From Loxodes magnus (taxonomy: Eukaryota; Ciliophora; Karyorelictea; Loxodida; Loxodidae), in NCBI GenBank assembly GCA_946699065.1, contig CAMPDV010000257.1:310001-374000 (forward strand): a stretch of 64,000 nucleotides of DNA. Direction: 5' to 3'. Positions 1 through 12,049 of the stretch are shown here, piece after piece. Under the pieces are notes generated by a model. The model was not told the origin of the DNA, ran no database searches, and saw nothing but the letters and a program-made list of their open reading frames with translations. Numbering within the stretch: the stretch's first letter is position 1; every line of letters starts with the position of its first letter. The position numbers were made by a program, and so were the translations under genes.

Positions 1-2
1 TA

Positions 3-302
3 TCGGGAAGTTTGGATAATAAGATAAAGATATGGGACTTGACAGCTGGCAAACTTAGTCGTACTCTTGAAAGTCACTAAAATGGCGTATCATATATTCA
101 ACTTAGTAATGATTCAAGCGTAATAATTTCTTGCTCTTGGGACAAGTCAAATAAGATCTGAAATTTTTGCAGAGGTGAAAGTATATAGACTATATAAGGA
201 CATGAAAAGGAGATACAATCTATAGTGTTGAGTAAAGACAATAGATGGATTGTGTCTGGAGCGGATGACCATACCGTGAGAAAGTGGAAAATAGTAAGTT
301 GA
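3..302 (+). CDS. WD40-repeat protein, C-terminal end (5' truncated by window edge)
   Basis: The frame opening at base 3 reads S-G-S-L-D-N-K-I-K-I-W-D-L, then a second repeat ending N-K-I-W-N-F and a last one with G-H-E-K-E-I-Q-S-I and V-R-K-W, and stops at TGA (300-302). About 99 residues, covering two and a half WD40 blades, are present. The Trp in N-K-I-W-N-F is encoded by TGA, and the Gln codons include TAA and TAG, so the frame is lost under the standard code. The last blade closely resembles the last blade of the minus-strand gene at 2605-4551, so this is another member of the same family. If it matches those relatives, the missing 5' part encodes a RING finger and coiled coil. WD40 propellers are protein-interaction scaffolds; no specific partner can be named. 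Confidence 0.85.
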
Positions 303-2604
303 AGCATATAAATATCTTTAAACTTTACAATTAAGAAGTTAATTATTAAAATTAAGTATAGTCTAATAATCATTTAAATTATGGACAAAAAGTTTCAGCT
401 AACAATAACTAAAAGTTAAAATCTTTATACAAGGTTTAAAATTATAGTTAAATATAAAAGTCTTTAAAGATTGAGTAATTTTTATATAAAATACATTTAA
501 AATTTAAGAAAGACTTCTAGATTTACATTTGGCAAAGCTTTTAAATAAAGTATGAGAATAAGACATTTAAAGTTTTTATTTAAAAGCAATTAATGTTTAA
601 ATAAAAAAGTAATAAATTTTAGAAGTATTTAAATAAAATTATTAATAAATTTATTTATTTAAAAAGGTAAGAAAGCAAATAGATTTATTTTTTAATTAAG
701 TACTAATTAATTTTGATAAAATTGTTTAAATTTTAAATCTTATTTTCACTCAAAGTTTTACACTTGAGATTTTTTCATGATGGAATAAAAACACAATTTC
801 TAAATATTTCTTTTAAATAAATAAATAGTTTATATTTATATTTTATTTTATAAATAGAGTTAAAAATGTACATTTTTTTTTAATTCATAAGATCATATAA
901 CATTTTGATTATTTTAAATTATGCTAAGAAAAAATGCTTATTAATTAAATTTCTAAAACAATAATTTTTTTAAAATTGTATTCAAAAAAATTAAGTTTTA
1001 ATCTAAAAGCCTAAAAAATCTAAGAACAAAGTTAAAAGATAAACAGTTTAACGTAAAAATATAAAAACGTCTTTAGCTCAGTTATTTGGAATAGAAAGTA
1101 TTTTGGATTCAGACTAAGATTTTTAATTACTGGTAAATATAGGAAAGTTGAATAAATGTTATATAGAAGATCATGAATGTTTTAGTTCGAAGCTTTTAGA
1201 AAAAATTAATATTTTTAGGAAAAGAATTAAAATTTTTGAATTAAAGGCTTTAAATTATTTTTTTAACTTAAAAGTAAATTTTTTTTAATTTTTGAAACCC
1301 ATCAAATTATATCTATAAAATGTTGCTTTTTTTATTCCTTTTATATTTAATTAATTAATTAAAAAATAATATAAGAATAGTATGCCTTTTTTATTTAGAT
1401 AATTCATATTATTTTACTAATTTTATAAAGAGAATATGGAAAATCAATAAATAATGAAAATAAAAAAGTTTAGTTTGCTATCTGTTTTATATAATATATA
1501 AGATTTTGAGAATATATTAAAAATCTATATTTTTAGAATAAAAATAGAAGTTATAATTTAAGTATTAAAAATAATCAATAATAGGGGATATCTTTTTTAA
1601 AGGAAAATTTTATAATATATAAATATAAATAATTTATTAGAAAATATAAAATGAGAAATAAAAAGGAAAAAAATATTTTGCAAATTTGTTTAAATTTTTT
1701 GGAATTATTATAATTTAGCATATCCTTTTATTTTTTTATTGTAAAATTGCTATTATATTTTTTTAGCTGTAAACTAGTTTTCCTTTATGTTAGTTTTTCA
1801 GTTACTTATTTTTCTTTAAGCAAAACTCATATTTTATTTGGAATTTTTTTTCTTCAAAAACTAAGTTTTTTTAATAATTTTATGATGTAAGATTGGTTGA
1901 AGAGAATATTTTAGTATTTTTTACTTAAAGAAATTAAAAAAAATTTATTACCCAATGTAAGCAATAAATTTAAATCCTTTTTTATTCTTTTATGGAAAAT
2001 TAAAAAAAGTAGCTTAAAATATTTAAATTTTAATATTCCCAAAATTAAGATTTTTTTAATTAAAATTTTAAAAATTTACCTTTAAATTTGATCTAATAAA
2101 TTTCTCACTTTTCTTACAATTGCTTATTTTTATTTTAAATGCTAATCGTCTTTATTTTTTTATCAAACTTACAATATTTTTTAGTTTTATAATCTGAAAA
2201 TGTATGAAAATTTATAACAAAATAACTTTTATCGATTTTTAAAATTTTTTAAATAAATATTCTTCAAATAAATAGTTAATCTTTAATTTCTTAAATACTA
2301 TCTTATATTTTATATATTTTTTATTACCTTAAATTGTTGTATTTTTAATTAGATTAGAATATTTTTAAAGCGTAATTATCCAATAAATCAATAAGTTTAT
2401 TTTTAATTTATTTTTTAAAGTTCATTTAATTTCTTTTATTAGTTAAGAATTTTCTTAGTCTGTGGAAACACTTCCTTATCTCATACATTAAGAAATAGAA
2501 ATTTATTTTTTGCTTGAATTTTCTTGAATTTCCGCAAATTATACTGGAAGTATTCCCATTGATTCTATATTTGCCTTCTTTTATACTTTATTAGTTTCTT
2601 AACT
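303..2604. other. AT-rich intergenic stretch
   Basis: About 2.3 kb of very AT-rich sequence with long A and T runs. I see no conserved coding segment, RNA gene or repeat matching other parts of the window. It separates two convergent WD40 genes. Confidence 0.6.
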
Positions 2605-4551
2605 TCAGAGTAAATCTGCAATATACCATTTTCTCACTACATTATCATTTCGTCCTGATATTATCCATTTATTGTCACTACTTAGAGCTATAGAATTTAT
2701 TTCTTTCTCATGACCTTAAAGAGTATATTAACATTCACCTGCACTAAAATTCCAGATTTTGATTATCTAATCCAAGGATCCAGAAACGATAAAACTTGAA
2801 TCGTTACTTATCTAAACACTACTTACAGTTTCTGAATGACCATGAAGTGTTTTAATGCATTTCCCAGATGAAAAATCTCATATTTTAATAGATTTGTCAA
2901 CTGAACCTGATATTATATACTTATTATCCAGAGTTAAGCTTACTAATCTAATTCAGTCTGAGTGCCCTAGGAGAGTATTCTTACACTATCCAGTTGCAAA
3001 ATCCCATATCTTAATCGTATCATCTCCACTTCCCGATACAATTCATTTCTAGTCACTTGATATCGTTACAGAGATTACTCAATGCGTATGTCCCTATAAA
3101 GTATTCTTTAACTAACCAGTTGCAAAATCCCATATCTTTATAGTCTCAGCAGAGCTTCCCGATACAATTCATTTCTGGTTACTTGATATCGCTACAGAGT
3201 ATACAGAATCCGTATGTCCCTTCAAAATACCCTTTAACTAACTAGTTGTAAAGTTCCATATCTTTATTGCATTTTCTGGATATGATGAACCTGATATTAT
3301 TCATTTCTGATCATTTGATATTGCTATAGAGTATACAGAGCTTGTATGTCCCTACAAAATATCAGATGATTAAAGCAATTCGTTAGTTTAGGTTGTTCCA
3401 TTTAAGTTGCAGTTGATTTTTTTTGCGTTTCTTACGTTTACTTCTTATAAGCCAACACTTCTCAGATTGCAATCTTAATTGATTGTGTTACTCAAATTAG
3501 CTCGTTTTATTTTTATTCTTTCGAAATTCTTTTAGGTGAAATTTGGATTTAAAGCTTTCAAAATAGTTATAGCATTTTCTGAGGCTTACTGAATGTCTTA
3601 AGTTGTTATGGATATCTATATGATTTCATTCAGTTTTTATATAAGAGTCTAACTTGAATACTGCTTGAAAATATTTAAAATATCTTGGTTCAAACAGATG
3701 TTTGATTTATTTAGAGGGTTCTCTCTCAAATTAGAAACTGATAGTTGTTATTTCAGAACTTTTCTACAAATCTACCAACATTCTCCTTTACTATTAGTTC
3801 GAAATCAAACTTGTCTTTTTTTTTGAAAGTATTCTGCTACCAAATTAGCTATATCTTATGCTTGCAATATTTAATTGTTCACTTTAGCACCAATGAAACT
3901 TATTGTATTGAAGCAGTCTTCAGTTAGTTACTCCATCATTTGGTAGCAATTTACTTCTTCAATCTCATCAAAATTATAATTTAACATCAATTATTTCGTT
4001 TACTCGTACTGATTTTATAATTTTTTTTGTAATTCTACTCTTTCTTCGTGCTGCTTTCTAGTTCCTGATGTTGAAAACTAAATTTTTCCTAAATTTTATA
4101 TTAAATGCTGTAATCTTAAAACTATTTCTTCACTTTTTCTTAAATTAGATTGCAGCTACTCTCTAATATTAATAGTGGCTTGAAGACATACTTATTTAAT
4201 GATATTAGAAAACAAAATTTAGATCATCAATATGCTCTTAATATAACTAATTTGCAATGACTTTTAGTTTCTAAATATTTGGGAAAATTTCTAGAAATTT
4301 TCCATTATCTTAGCTTCTTTCTGAAACTCGCTAAATTTCTTCTAAAAACTTTCAGTTGTAATTCAGTCTTTTAACTCTGATATTTAACCTTTAAATATTT
4401 AATTATGTTCTTAACAAATTATTTACTGAGCGACTCTTAAACCGATTTCAATACATTTTGCACACATCAAGCAACTACATTTCAGAACCTTAGGAATCCT
4501 TTTTTAAGTGTCAAATTATTTTTTACAACTCATACAGTTGCTCTAATTCAT
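2605..4551 (-). CDS. RING finger / coiled-coil / WD40 protein
   Basis: A single uninterrupted frame of 649 codons (ATG at 4551-4549, stop TGA at 2607-2605). The N-terminus carries a RING-like zinc pattern: C6-x2-C9, then P-K-V-L-K-C25-x-C27-x2-C30-x2-C33, with C46 and H49 as a possible last pair. Residues about 50-380 are Gln- and Lys-rich and helical, probably coiled coil. The C-terminal 240 residues form six WD40 repeats of the type G-H-T-x-x-V-Y-S-V-A-I ... I-V-S-G-S ... I-K-I-W-D-F. In most repeats the Trp of Q-K-W-I is TGA, and in the fourth repeat the Trp of I-K-I-W-D-F is TGA (2880-2878). RING proteins usually act as ubiquitin ligases and WD40 blades bind substrates, so a ligase role is plausible but inferred. 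It has the same architecture as the gene at 9725-11448, making them paralogues. No intron is needed. Confidence 0.85.
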
Positions 4552-4579
4552 TTGATGGATAAATATTAAAAATAAACGT

Positions 4580-5740
4580 ATAAATAATTATACATAAATA
4601 AAGCTTCAAAAATACTACTTAAATTAAAAAAATTAAATAAGCTTATCTGAATTAAAATAAGCTACCATTAAGAAAATCAGATACAGAGTTAATTAGTTGA
4701 AAAAACCTAAAAAAATTTGCAGGATTTTTTAAAAGGAAAAAAAGGAAAAAAAAGGAAAAAAGCAAATAATATTTTTTAATTATTTAAAAGCAAGAAACTT
4801 AAAGAACTTTCTAAAGTAAATAAATATATAAAAAATGAAAAATAAAAGAAATAATAAATATAATAACTTGTAATAAAAATCTTAAAACTCCTTAAATATT
4901 TATTAAACAAATCCTTATAAAAAATGAAATAAAAAATGAATAAAAAACTTAATAAAAATAAAACATAAAGCGAACTCGGATAAATAATTCTAACTTATGA
5001 AATTATAAAATAAAAAAGTTACAATATTAAAGGATAAAATTAAGATAATTTGCTATAAAAATATTTAAAAAATTGAAAATATGAAAATAAGAAAAATATT
5101 ATGATTGAAGAGTTTATTTCTAAGAGCTGAAAATGAACAAAAAAATATAATCAAAAAAAATCTTCAAAAAGCAATAAATCTAAAAAAACAAATCACATGA
5201 AATAACTGAGCCAGGATTACATATTTAACAAAATTATTAAATGAAAAACATATAAAAATGATAAAAATTATACCTATCAAACTTAACATAAGTGAATTTT
5301 TAAAGATTTAATTTATTATAATTTAAGAAACTGATTAAAAGAAAATAATTTTATAAATAAAAATGTAGTAAAATTATAGAATTTTATCAAAATTAAATCA
5401 TTATGAAAATAGTAAATTATATAATTATAATATCTACCAATATTAGATCATATTAAAATTGATAAATTATCTTTAATATCATATTTATCATAAGTGAATT
5501 ATTTAAAAAATTATAATTTCTTTTAATTTCTTATTTATAATAAATTAATTATTTTTGATGATTACCAAGTTCAAACATCTTCTTATAATAAGCTAAATAT
5601 TTTCAAGGTATAACTTGTTTCAAATATCATATTCATAATATTTACATCATTTTACGAATAACCATTTAATTACTTTATAGAACTAATCAAAAATAAGATG
5701 ATTTTATCTCTTTTTTATTTTAGATTATTATATATTAATT
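4580..5740. other. AT-rich intergenic stretch
   Basis: Upstream region of the RING-WD40 gene, A-rich at first (repeated runs such as AAAAGGAAAAAAAGG near 4735) and then AT-rich. I see no coding frame or repeat. It probably holds the promoter of the minus-strand gene, but no motif can be identified. Confidence 0.5.
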
Positions 5741-5741
5741 T

Positions 5742-6110
5742 AAATAGAGTGGAAAGCCCTTTCATTCGGATGATGCTTGGAGGCTCAGCAAGACAACAAA
5801 AAAATAAGCGCGGACAGAGGATAAAATGGAGGAAGAGAAACTAATTACAAGAGAAGGAAGATGTGGCAAGCTGGAGAACTTTGAATGGCAGGAGGAAACT
5901 TTCTTCATCATAAGTTGGGGAAATATACCCATAATCGCATATTGCATCCTATGTTTTGGAAGGAAGAGGTACATGGACTTACTGTAGGAAGAGGAAACAA
6001 GAAAAGAGAGACCTATAAAAAAAATTTCGACATTAAATAAAATTAATTTAAAGAGCCGAGCACCACGAGAGTGCTACACGCTCTATAATCCAATTTATTT
6101 ATTTAATTAT
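5742..6110 (+). repeat. Dispersed repeat sharing a 3' stem-loop with the TATAAATAAATA family
   Basis: A purine-rich, locally GC-richer block whose last 60 bases (from about 6050) match the 3' end of the repeats at 19.6, 20.5, 43.5 and 33.5 kb: TTAAAGAGC, then a stem-loop of the form GAGC..GCACC-loop-GGTGC..GCTC (here loop CACGAGAG), then CTCTATAATC and a TTTATTTATTTA tail. The 5' 300 bases do not resemble those other repeats. So two otherwise different repeats share a terminal hairpin and tail. A short open frame here (5974-5762, minus) is not supported as a gene. Confidence 0.6.
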
Positions 6111-6689
6111 ATATAAAATCATGAAAATAAAGCTAAAAGTAAAATTAGTTATCATCTTATTTTAAAAAATAAGATAATAATTAAGTAAATAAATAATATA
6201 GAAGTGTAGAGTATTGATATTAGATAAACATGCTTATAACTTTATATTATTAATTATAATTTAACTATACTTTAATTTATTTTGGATATCATATATAATT
6301 AAATGCTCCATGCTATAAAACTAATTTTGTTATAGTTTATTACTATTTAAAGAGTAATAAGAATGCTATAATAATGGCATAACAATAAAATCCCTTTTTT
6401 TAATCTCTTAATTATTCTTCTTTTTAGTTAAAAAATCCAAAATCTAATTAATTTGTATTTGTTGGAAATGAAATTAGGAAAGTTATTTTTATAAGAATGT
6501 TTATTATATTTAAGGGATTATTTAAATAAGTTATGAAGTTAAAAATGGAAAATAAAGAAAGGCAATTTACGAAAACTCTTAAGACAAAGAAATAATTCCC
6601 AAGGCAGGATACCATTTCTTATTTTAAAATATGAAATCCTACCCAACTTATGTTTCTAAAAACTTGTTAATAAATTGAAATACAACTAA

Positions 6690-6989
6690 ACTTATGGTAA
6701 TTCTTTAATATTGTAGACTAAATCCTGACTGGACATACGGAACCAATTTTATTGGTTGCAATAGCAAGTGACTAGAAATGAATTGCATCGGGAAGCTATG
6801 ATAAAACAGTTAATATATGGAATTTCCAGACTGGAAGCTGTACAAGAACTTTGATTGGACATACTTAATGAATTTTCTCGGTAACAATAACAAATGATCA
6901 GAAATGAATTATTTCGGGAAGTGGAGATAAAACAATAAAAATTTGAGATTTCCAGACCAAATGTGAAATATGCTTATTAAAGATTATTT
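6690..6989 (+). pseudogene. Duplicated fragment of a RING-WD40 gene (two blades plus a copied intron)
   Basis: This reads G-H-T-E-P-I-L-L-V-A-I-A-S-D-Q-K-W and a second blade G-H-T-Q-W-I-F-S-V-T-I, ending in I-K-I-W-D-F-Q-T, then loses similarity. It is near-identical in nucleotides to the first blades of the minus-strand gene at 9725-11448, including the 20-nt GTAATT...TTGTAG intron at 6697-6716. The fragment has no start and stops abruptly where a dispersed repeat begins (about 6985), so it is a partial DNA-level duplication. Because the intron is kept, it was not copied from a spliced transcript. Confidence 0.75.
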
Positions 6990-7238
6990 GTAAATCTTGA
7001 GCCAAATGCACCAGTCTTCTTAAATAAGATCCAAATAAGAATTAGTAGTTAATTCATTAGTAGCGCATCAGTTAAACGTCATACTGCTAGCGAGAACCTT
7101 CGGGCAAGTTAGATTCGTCTCTTCCAAGCTTGCCCAACTTTCCCATCAAATGGAGATTACTCTCAATGCAGTAAAAGCTGCACCAGATGCCTACTAGTTC
7201 TTCTGACCGCAGCCAACATCTATTTTTTATTATATAAT
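6985..7238 (+). repeat. Dispersed repeat R2, copy 1
   Basis: About 250 bp, similar to 23424-23672 in the same orientation. Both start near CTTGAG(C/T)CAAATGC, share AGTCTTCTT(A/G)AATAAG and GGGCAAGTTAGA, and carry two small hairpins (GAG-ATTA-CTC and GCAG-loop-CTGC) before ending near GCAGCC(A/G)ACATC, followed by AT-rich sequence. Both copies are richer in G+C than their surroundings. No RNA polymerase III box could be assigned with confidence. It abuts the WD40 fragment. Confidence 0.75.
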
Positions 7239-7439
7239 TACCATTAATAATTTAGCATCTAATATAAGGAAGAAGAAAATCTTATTAGCTTACAATATAG
7301 TTACTAAACAAAATATCATTTACAAGAAAAGCCAACTAATAAGTATAACTCTTTAGTTAAAATTATTTTTTTAATTATATTTATTTATTTATAAATAAGA
7401 GAACAAATTGTGATTAGAAGAGGAAATCACTTTAATAAA

Positions 7440-8400
7440 AATATTAATGAAATGAAGTTACTAATATGAATCAGTTACTTCCTTTTAATTATGTTCATAA
7501 AGTTCAAGCATCGTTCTTTTCATCTCTTAATTCTTCCCTGTTACTTCCTTTACCTTTCTAGTTGCTCTTCTTTAGGCTCCAATTATGTATTTTTATTTTT
7601 TCCTACAGTATCAATTCTTTTTTAGTAGATTCTTACGAGCATTTTCATTTGAAGGTCTGTATCCGTTTATTTTTGAGAGGTAAACTGTTAGCTTATGTAG
7701 AGTTGATCATAAGTTATTATTTTTTCCAGGAAGATGGATTTCTAAGTGAGTCCAAATAGTAGACACATTCGAAGATATGCTTAAATTAATCTTTTCTTCC
7801 GCATAGACTGATCATGTTTTCCACAGGATAATGACGCGTATATAAATAATATTGAAAATTATAAATTCAATGCAAATCTTAAAGTTTGAAATTATTCCTT
7901 TCCTTATTCTTTGTTAAGTTTAGTATAATTTATAGAAGGAAATTTCTGAAGTACTTCAAGTTGCTCTCTGAATATCTATGAGTGAACATGTTTCTATAAT
8001 GTAGAGTTGCTTCTAAATAAAATTTATTTATTATTATATTTTCGATAAATATCTCAATAGATAGTTAGTCAGAAATCATGATTAAGTCATCATTATTTTT
8101 CCATAAAACTAAAACATCTTTTTTACTCACTTAAAGTATAAAAATTTTTAGTTTCAATTGCATTCAAAGAGTCTTCCTATATTGGATTCTGGATAAGTTC
8201 TAGCTCTTTCCGTATTTTAAAGTAGAACCGAAAAAAGTGTTTAGTCATTATATGCTTAAATGGTAGTAGATTAGAGTCAATGTATCAAGCCTACCTGTGC
8301 ATTGCCTTTGAATTGCAGCTTCTTTATAATTAATTAAAGAAGAGTCACTATTCAGAACTAGTGAATTCTTTATCTCATTCATTTTTTCTATTTAATCTAT
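7440..8400 (-). pseudogene. LINE reverse transcriptase, decayed C-terminal region
   Basis: Read on the minus strand, this matches the C-terminal part of the RT gene at 28470-31681. The clearest part is L-C-G-R-K-D-Q-F-K-H-I-F-E-C-V-Y-Y (7810-7745), aligned with C-G-E-Y-D-T-L-Q-H-V-M-E-C-I-Y-Y of the better copy. The first Cys of the C-x-C pair is lost and the frame is broken in places. A related block lies at 47.2-48.9 kb, and the two are visibly similar in nucleotides around the segment TTAACAAAGAATAAGG. No start, catalytic core or element ends are recognisable here. Confidence 0.65.
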
Positions 8401-8467
8401 AAATAATTTAAAACACATGATAATGCTTTAATTATTTTAAATTTTATGTAATTAATTAATTTAACCA

Positions 8468-8774
8468 ATAATTGAAAAGATGGTGGGAGCTGAGAATGAC
8501 CTTCGTGACTAAACTTTCTTGTTTTATGGCTAGGAACAAGTTCCTTTCCTGTCGCTGAGAAAGTCCCTAGTCAGAGTCATTTTCTGAAGAGAACACTGTC
8601 TTTTAGATTATTCGCTCTTGGTAGGAGCTTGAAGTCTGGCTGCTCATAGCGATGGAGCTCCCTAGCAGCTGTGCCTGGAGCGCAACAGGATATCCCTGTT
8701 ATTCCATAAAAAGAGAGCGTCGGGTTGTGCAGTGTGAAAGTAGTTTACGGTACAAAAACTTTTTTAGTTGAAAT
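8468..8774 (+). mobile_element. Short retroposon-like repeat R1, copy 1, with target-site duplication
   Basis: A roughly 300-bp G+C-richer unit (GATGGTGGGAGCTGAGA... ending AGTTGAAATTAATTAATT), present again in reverse at 38194-38508. It is flanked by direct repeats TAATTAATTAATTTAACCA at 8449-8467 and 8775-8793, though the target is itself simple sequence and overlaps the TTAA-type tail. Long identical blocks with copy 2 include GAACAAGTTCCTTTCCTGTC and GCGATGGAGCTCCCT. There is no coding capacity. The tail and duplication suggest retroposition as a SINE; it has no obvious tRNA-derived head. Confidence 0.75.
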
Positions 8775-8793
8775 TAATTAATTAATTTAACCA

Positions 8794-9724
8794 CGTAAAC
8801 TTAAAAAAATCTGAATTATTTTATATTTTGACTCAGGTTTTTAAACTTATGTATTTCTTCTAGAATTAAAAAATTTAATTTATTCTGTCCTAAAAATTCT
8901 TTTTTATAAATCGCTAAAAAAAAATTTTCATTTTTCATAAAACAATTTTCAAAAGAAATTTAACACAACAATTAAAAAATTGAAAGCAGTTTTCAAAAAA
9001 AATTGTAAAGATTCTATTTCTATTTATCAATATTTGTCCCAAATAAGAAAATTTATTATGTTTCTAAATTACCTTCAACTGTAAAAATAAGAAAGAAAAA
9101 AATGGATTTTTTGCTTTTCAAAAAAATAAAAAAAATGAATAATCTATAAAAGATACTATATTTCAGTTAACTTTTTCTTAGCTTTCCTTTAATGAAAATA
9201 AATTAAATAGATTTTTAAATAATAAGAATTCAAAATAAAAAAGCAATAATATTTTTAAACTTAGAAATTATAAAAAAAAATTGAATTTCATTAAAATAAA
9301 TGTTTGCTTTCCGCTTAATTGAAGTTTTAAATGCATAAAATCTTTGTTTCTGCGAGTTCTGTTCTTGCATTGTACTTTTCCTTGATTTCTCTCTTTTAAT
9401 AAGATAAAAAATTATAAAAAGGCTAAAAAATGCTTAATAAAAAAATAAAGCATAGATAACATATAATCTTCTAAAATAATAATTTATATACCAATCAGAT
9501 ATCTAGAAAATCCCAATCTCTTTTAGTATAAAAAATAAACGAAAAACCTATAATTTTTAACACAATTATGACATGAGATTTATACTTTTAAAGCAAAAAC
9601 TCAATAGCTTATGAAATTTTATTAAATCTTAAGTAAATATTTTCTTTCTAAGATTTATCTACTTTTAATAATAACTTCTTAAATCGTAAATTTTAAATAG
9701 TTTTTTATTAGTTCTTTACTACTC
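8794..9724. other. AT-rich intergenic stretch
   Basis: AT-rich, with no coding frame, repeat or RNA gene that I can support. It lies downstream of the minus-strand gene ending at 9725. Confidence 0.5.
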
Positions 9725-11448
9725 TCAACTTGAAATTCTCCACTTTCTCCCATTATTGTCCCACGCTCCAGATACTAGTCATTTATTGTCTCTACTCAAC
9801 GTTATAGATTAAATTTCTTATGTATGCCCTTAAAGAGTCTATATACACTCACCTGTGGAAAAGTTCCATATCTTGATTAAATTGTCATAAGAACCAGAAA
9901 TTATTACACTTTAATCAGTACTAAGTTGAATACTTGATACATCTTTTGAATGACCTTGAAGAGTACGAAAACATTATCCAGTAGAGAAGTCCCATATCTT
10001 AATTAATTTGTCAGCAGAGCCTGATATTATATATTTATTATCCAAAGACAAAATTACTGATCAAATTCCAGTTGAATGACCTGTAAGAGTATGTATAAGC
10101 TGACCAGTCTGGAAATCCCAGATCTTTATCGTTGTATCTCGACTTCCCGATACAATCAAATTCTGATCACATGTTATTGCTACCGAGTAAATTTAACCAC
10201 TATGTCCAGTCAGAATTCTCATAAGGCTTCCAGTCTGGAAATCTCACATATTAATCGTCGTATCGTAACTTCCCGATACAATTCATTTCTGGTCATTTGC
10301 TATTGCTAACGATAAAACTGAACCCGTATGTCCAATCAAAGTTCTTGTACAGCTACCAGTCTGGAAATCCCATATATTAATCGTTGCATCGTCACTTCCC
10401 GATATAATTCATTTCTGGTCACTTGTTATTGCTACCGAATAAACTGAACCCGTGTGTCCAGTCAGGATTTTCGTAAGAGTAGAAGTGTGGAAATCCCATA
10501 TATTAACTGTTGTATCATAGCTTCCCGATACAATTCATTTCTAGTCACTTGTTATTGCAACCGATAAAATTGGTCCTGTATGTCCAGTCAGGATTTAGTC
10601 TATAATATTAAAGAATTACCTTAAGCTTGATCATATGCTATTTTATATTAGATTTTAGGCTGATTGATTATATTAACTTCTGATTACTGTTATACTCTTA
10701 TATTATTAAACTAAAAAGTTTATATCTACTTTTCCAAGTTAGTCTTCTCTTAATATAATTTTTATATTTATTAACTTAAATCCTTTATTTGATTCTAAAA
10801 TTTATTGCAATTTTGATTGACCTGATCTAGATTAAGCTTTACAGTATCTAGCTCTTCAAAAACTCTAGTAACTACTTTGGATTTTTACGAAATAATTCTT
10901 TAGGTTTCAATCTCTAATTATTAAATTCTTTATTCATTTTGAAGATTTTTGCTACTTATTTCTTAGATTTAAAATAGAACTTCTTAATGGTTTATTTATC
11001 TTTATAGCAAATTTAGCTATTTAAAATATTATTAAATTGTCTTCACAATTTACTATAGCTCTTTTTAAATAAATATGCTATCCTTAAATATATAATCATT
11101 TATGTGATTCATAACTTACTAAATTAAATTAGTTTTCTATTCAGCAAGCTAAATGAGAGCTGATTTAACTCTAGATTCTTGATTTTACAAAATTGCTTTA
11201 ATCTTTATCAGCCTTTTTTATTCTAAAAACGTTAATATCTTTTCATCTTATTTTAAATTTGCAGGATGTATATTATTTACTTATTAGCAGTTTTGCAAGA
11301 CACATCTAATATCTCTATTTTTCTAATATTAATCGTTGATACATGTATAACAGATGCTATGCTAGCATGGTAATATCATTGGCAATCTATCATTACCATT
11401 GAAATCTTCTTGGCATGATTTACATATAACAACATAAGACTTTTCCAT
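9725..11448 (-). CDS. RING finger / coiled-coil / WD40 protein with one 20-nt intron
   Basis: ATG at 11448-11446, stop TGA at 9727-9725. Removing the GTAATTC...TATAG intron at 10619-10600 leaves exactly 568 codons. The RING is C9-K-S-C12 ... L-P-C28-Q-H30-S-I-C33-Y-T-C36 ... C49-x4-C54, with the usual hydrophobic spacing. Residues about 60-280 are Gln-rich and helical. The rest is seven WD40 repeats (G-H-T-G-S-V-Y-S-V-A-I, D-Q-K-W-I-V-S-G-S, I-K-I-W-D-F), which fits one full seven-bladed propeller. TGA encodes Trp in several D-Q-K-W-I positions. Its closest relative in the window is the gene at 2605-4551. A role as a ubiquitin ligase using the propeller to bind substrate is a family-based inference. 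Confidence 0.88.
10600..10619 (-). other. 20-nt spliceosomal-type intron
   Basis: On the minus strand the sequence begins GTAATTC and ends TATAG. Without its removal the coiled-coil frame (ending D-Q-A-Q) and the first WD40 blade (I-L-T-G-H-T-G) are out of phase; removal joins them as D-Q-A-Q-D-Q-I-L-T-G-H. The same 20-nt intron with one base difference is kept in the duplicated fragment at 6697-6716. Confidence 0.8.
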
Positions 11449-12045
11449 TTTTATAAAAAAAGAAATTAAACCTTTAACTATCCTAAAATCTAAGAAAAAA
11501 AAACATAAAAAGAATTAAAAATTCAATAAAGCATATTTTATCAGATTTATGATTTATTAACTGTTTATAAAAATTAGTGATCAGATATGTTAATTAATGC
11601 CAAAAAATTAATAAAAGCATAATTAAAAAAAATATATATGTATAACTAAAAAAAAACAAAGTATAGATTTTACAAAATAAAAAAGTTTACCTTAAGTATT
11701 TTTAAAACTATAATATTTTAGAAATAAATAAACTTATCTTCATAAAATTAAAATAAAACAATTGTATTAAAAATAAGAAATATTTATAAAAATTATTTTA
11801 AAAATGATATAAAGAAGTGAGATAAAATGTTGTTAATTAGTATCAAATAATTTAAATTCTTTAGTTAAAAGAAATTTTATTGAAATACAAAATAAAATAT
11901 CAAACTTTAAAAAATAAAAGCCCTTTTCGAAACAAATTTAGTTGAAAAAGCGAAAAATAAATTAAAAATAAAAATATTTATTATTAAATCAATCAATAAT
12001 TTAATTATTGAAATAAATTAGTCAGAATAGTTCATTTAAAAGACT
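11449..12045. other. AT-rich intergenic stretch
   Basis: Upstream region of the RING-WD40 gene. Low-complexity A- and T-runs only; no gene or recognisable control element. Confidence 0.5.
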
Positions 12046-12049
12046 TTTT

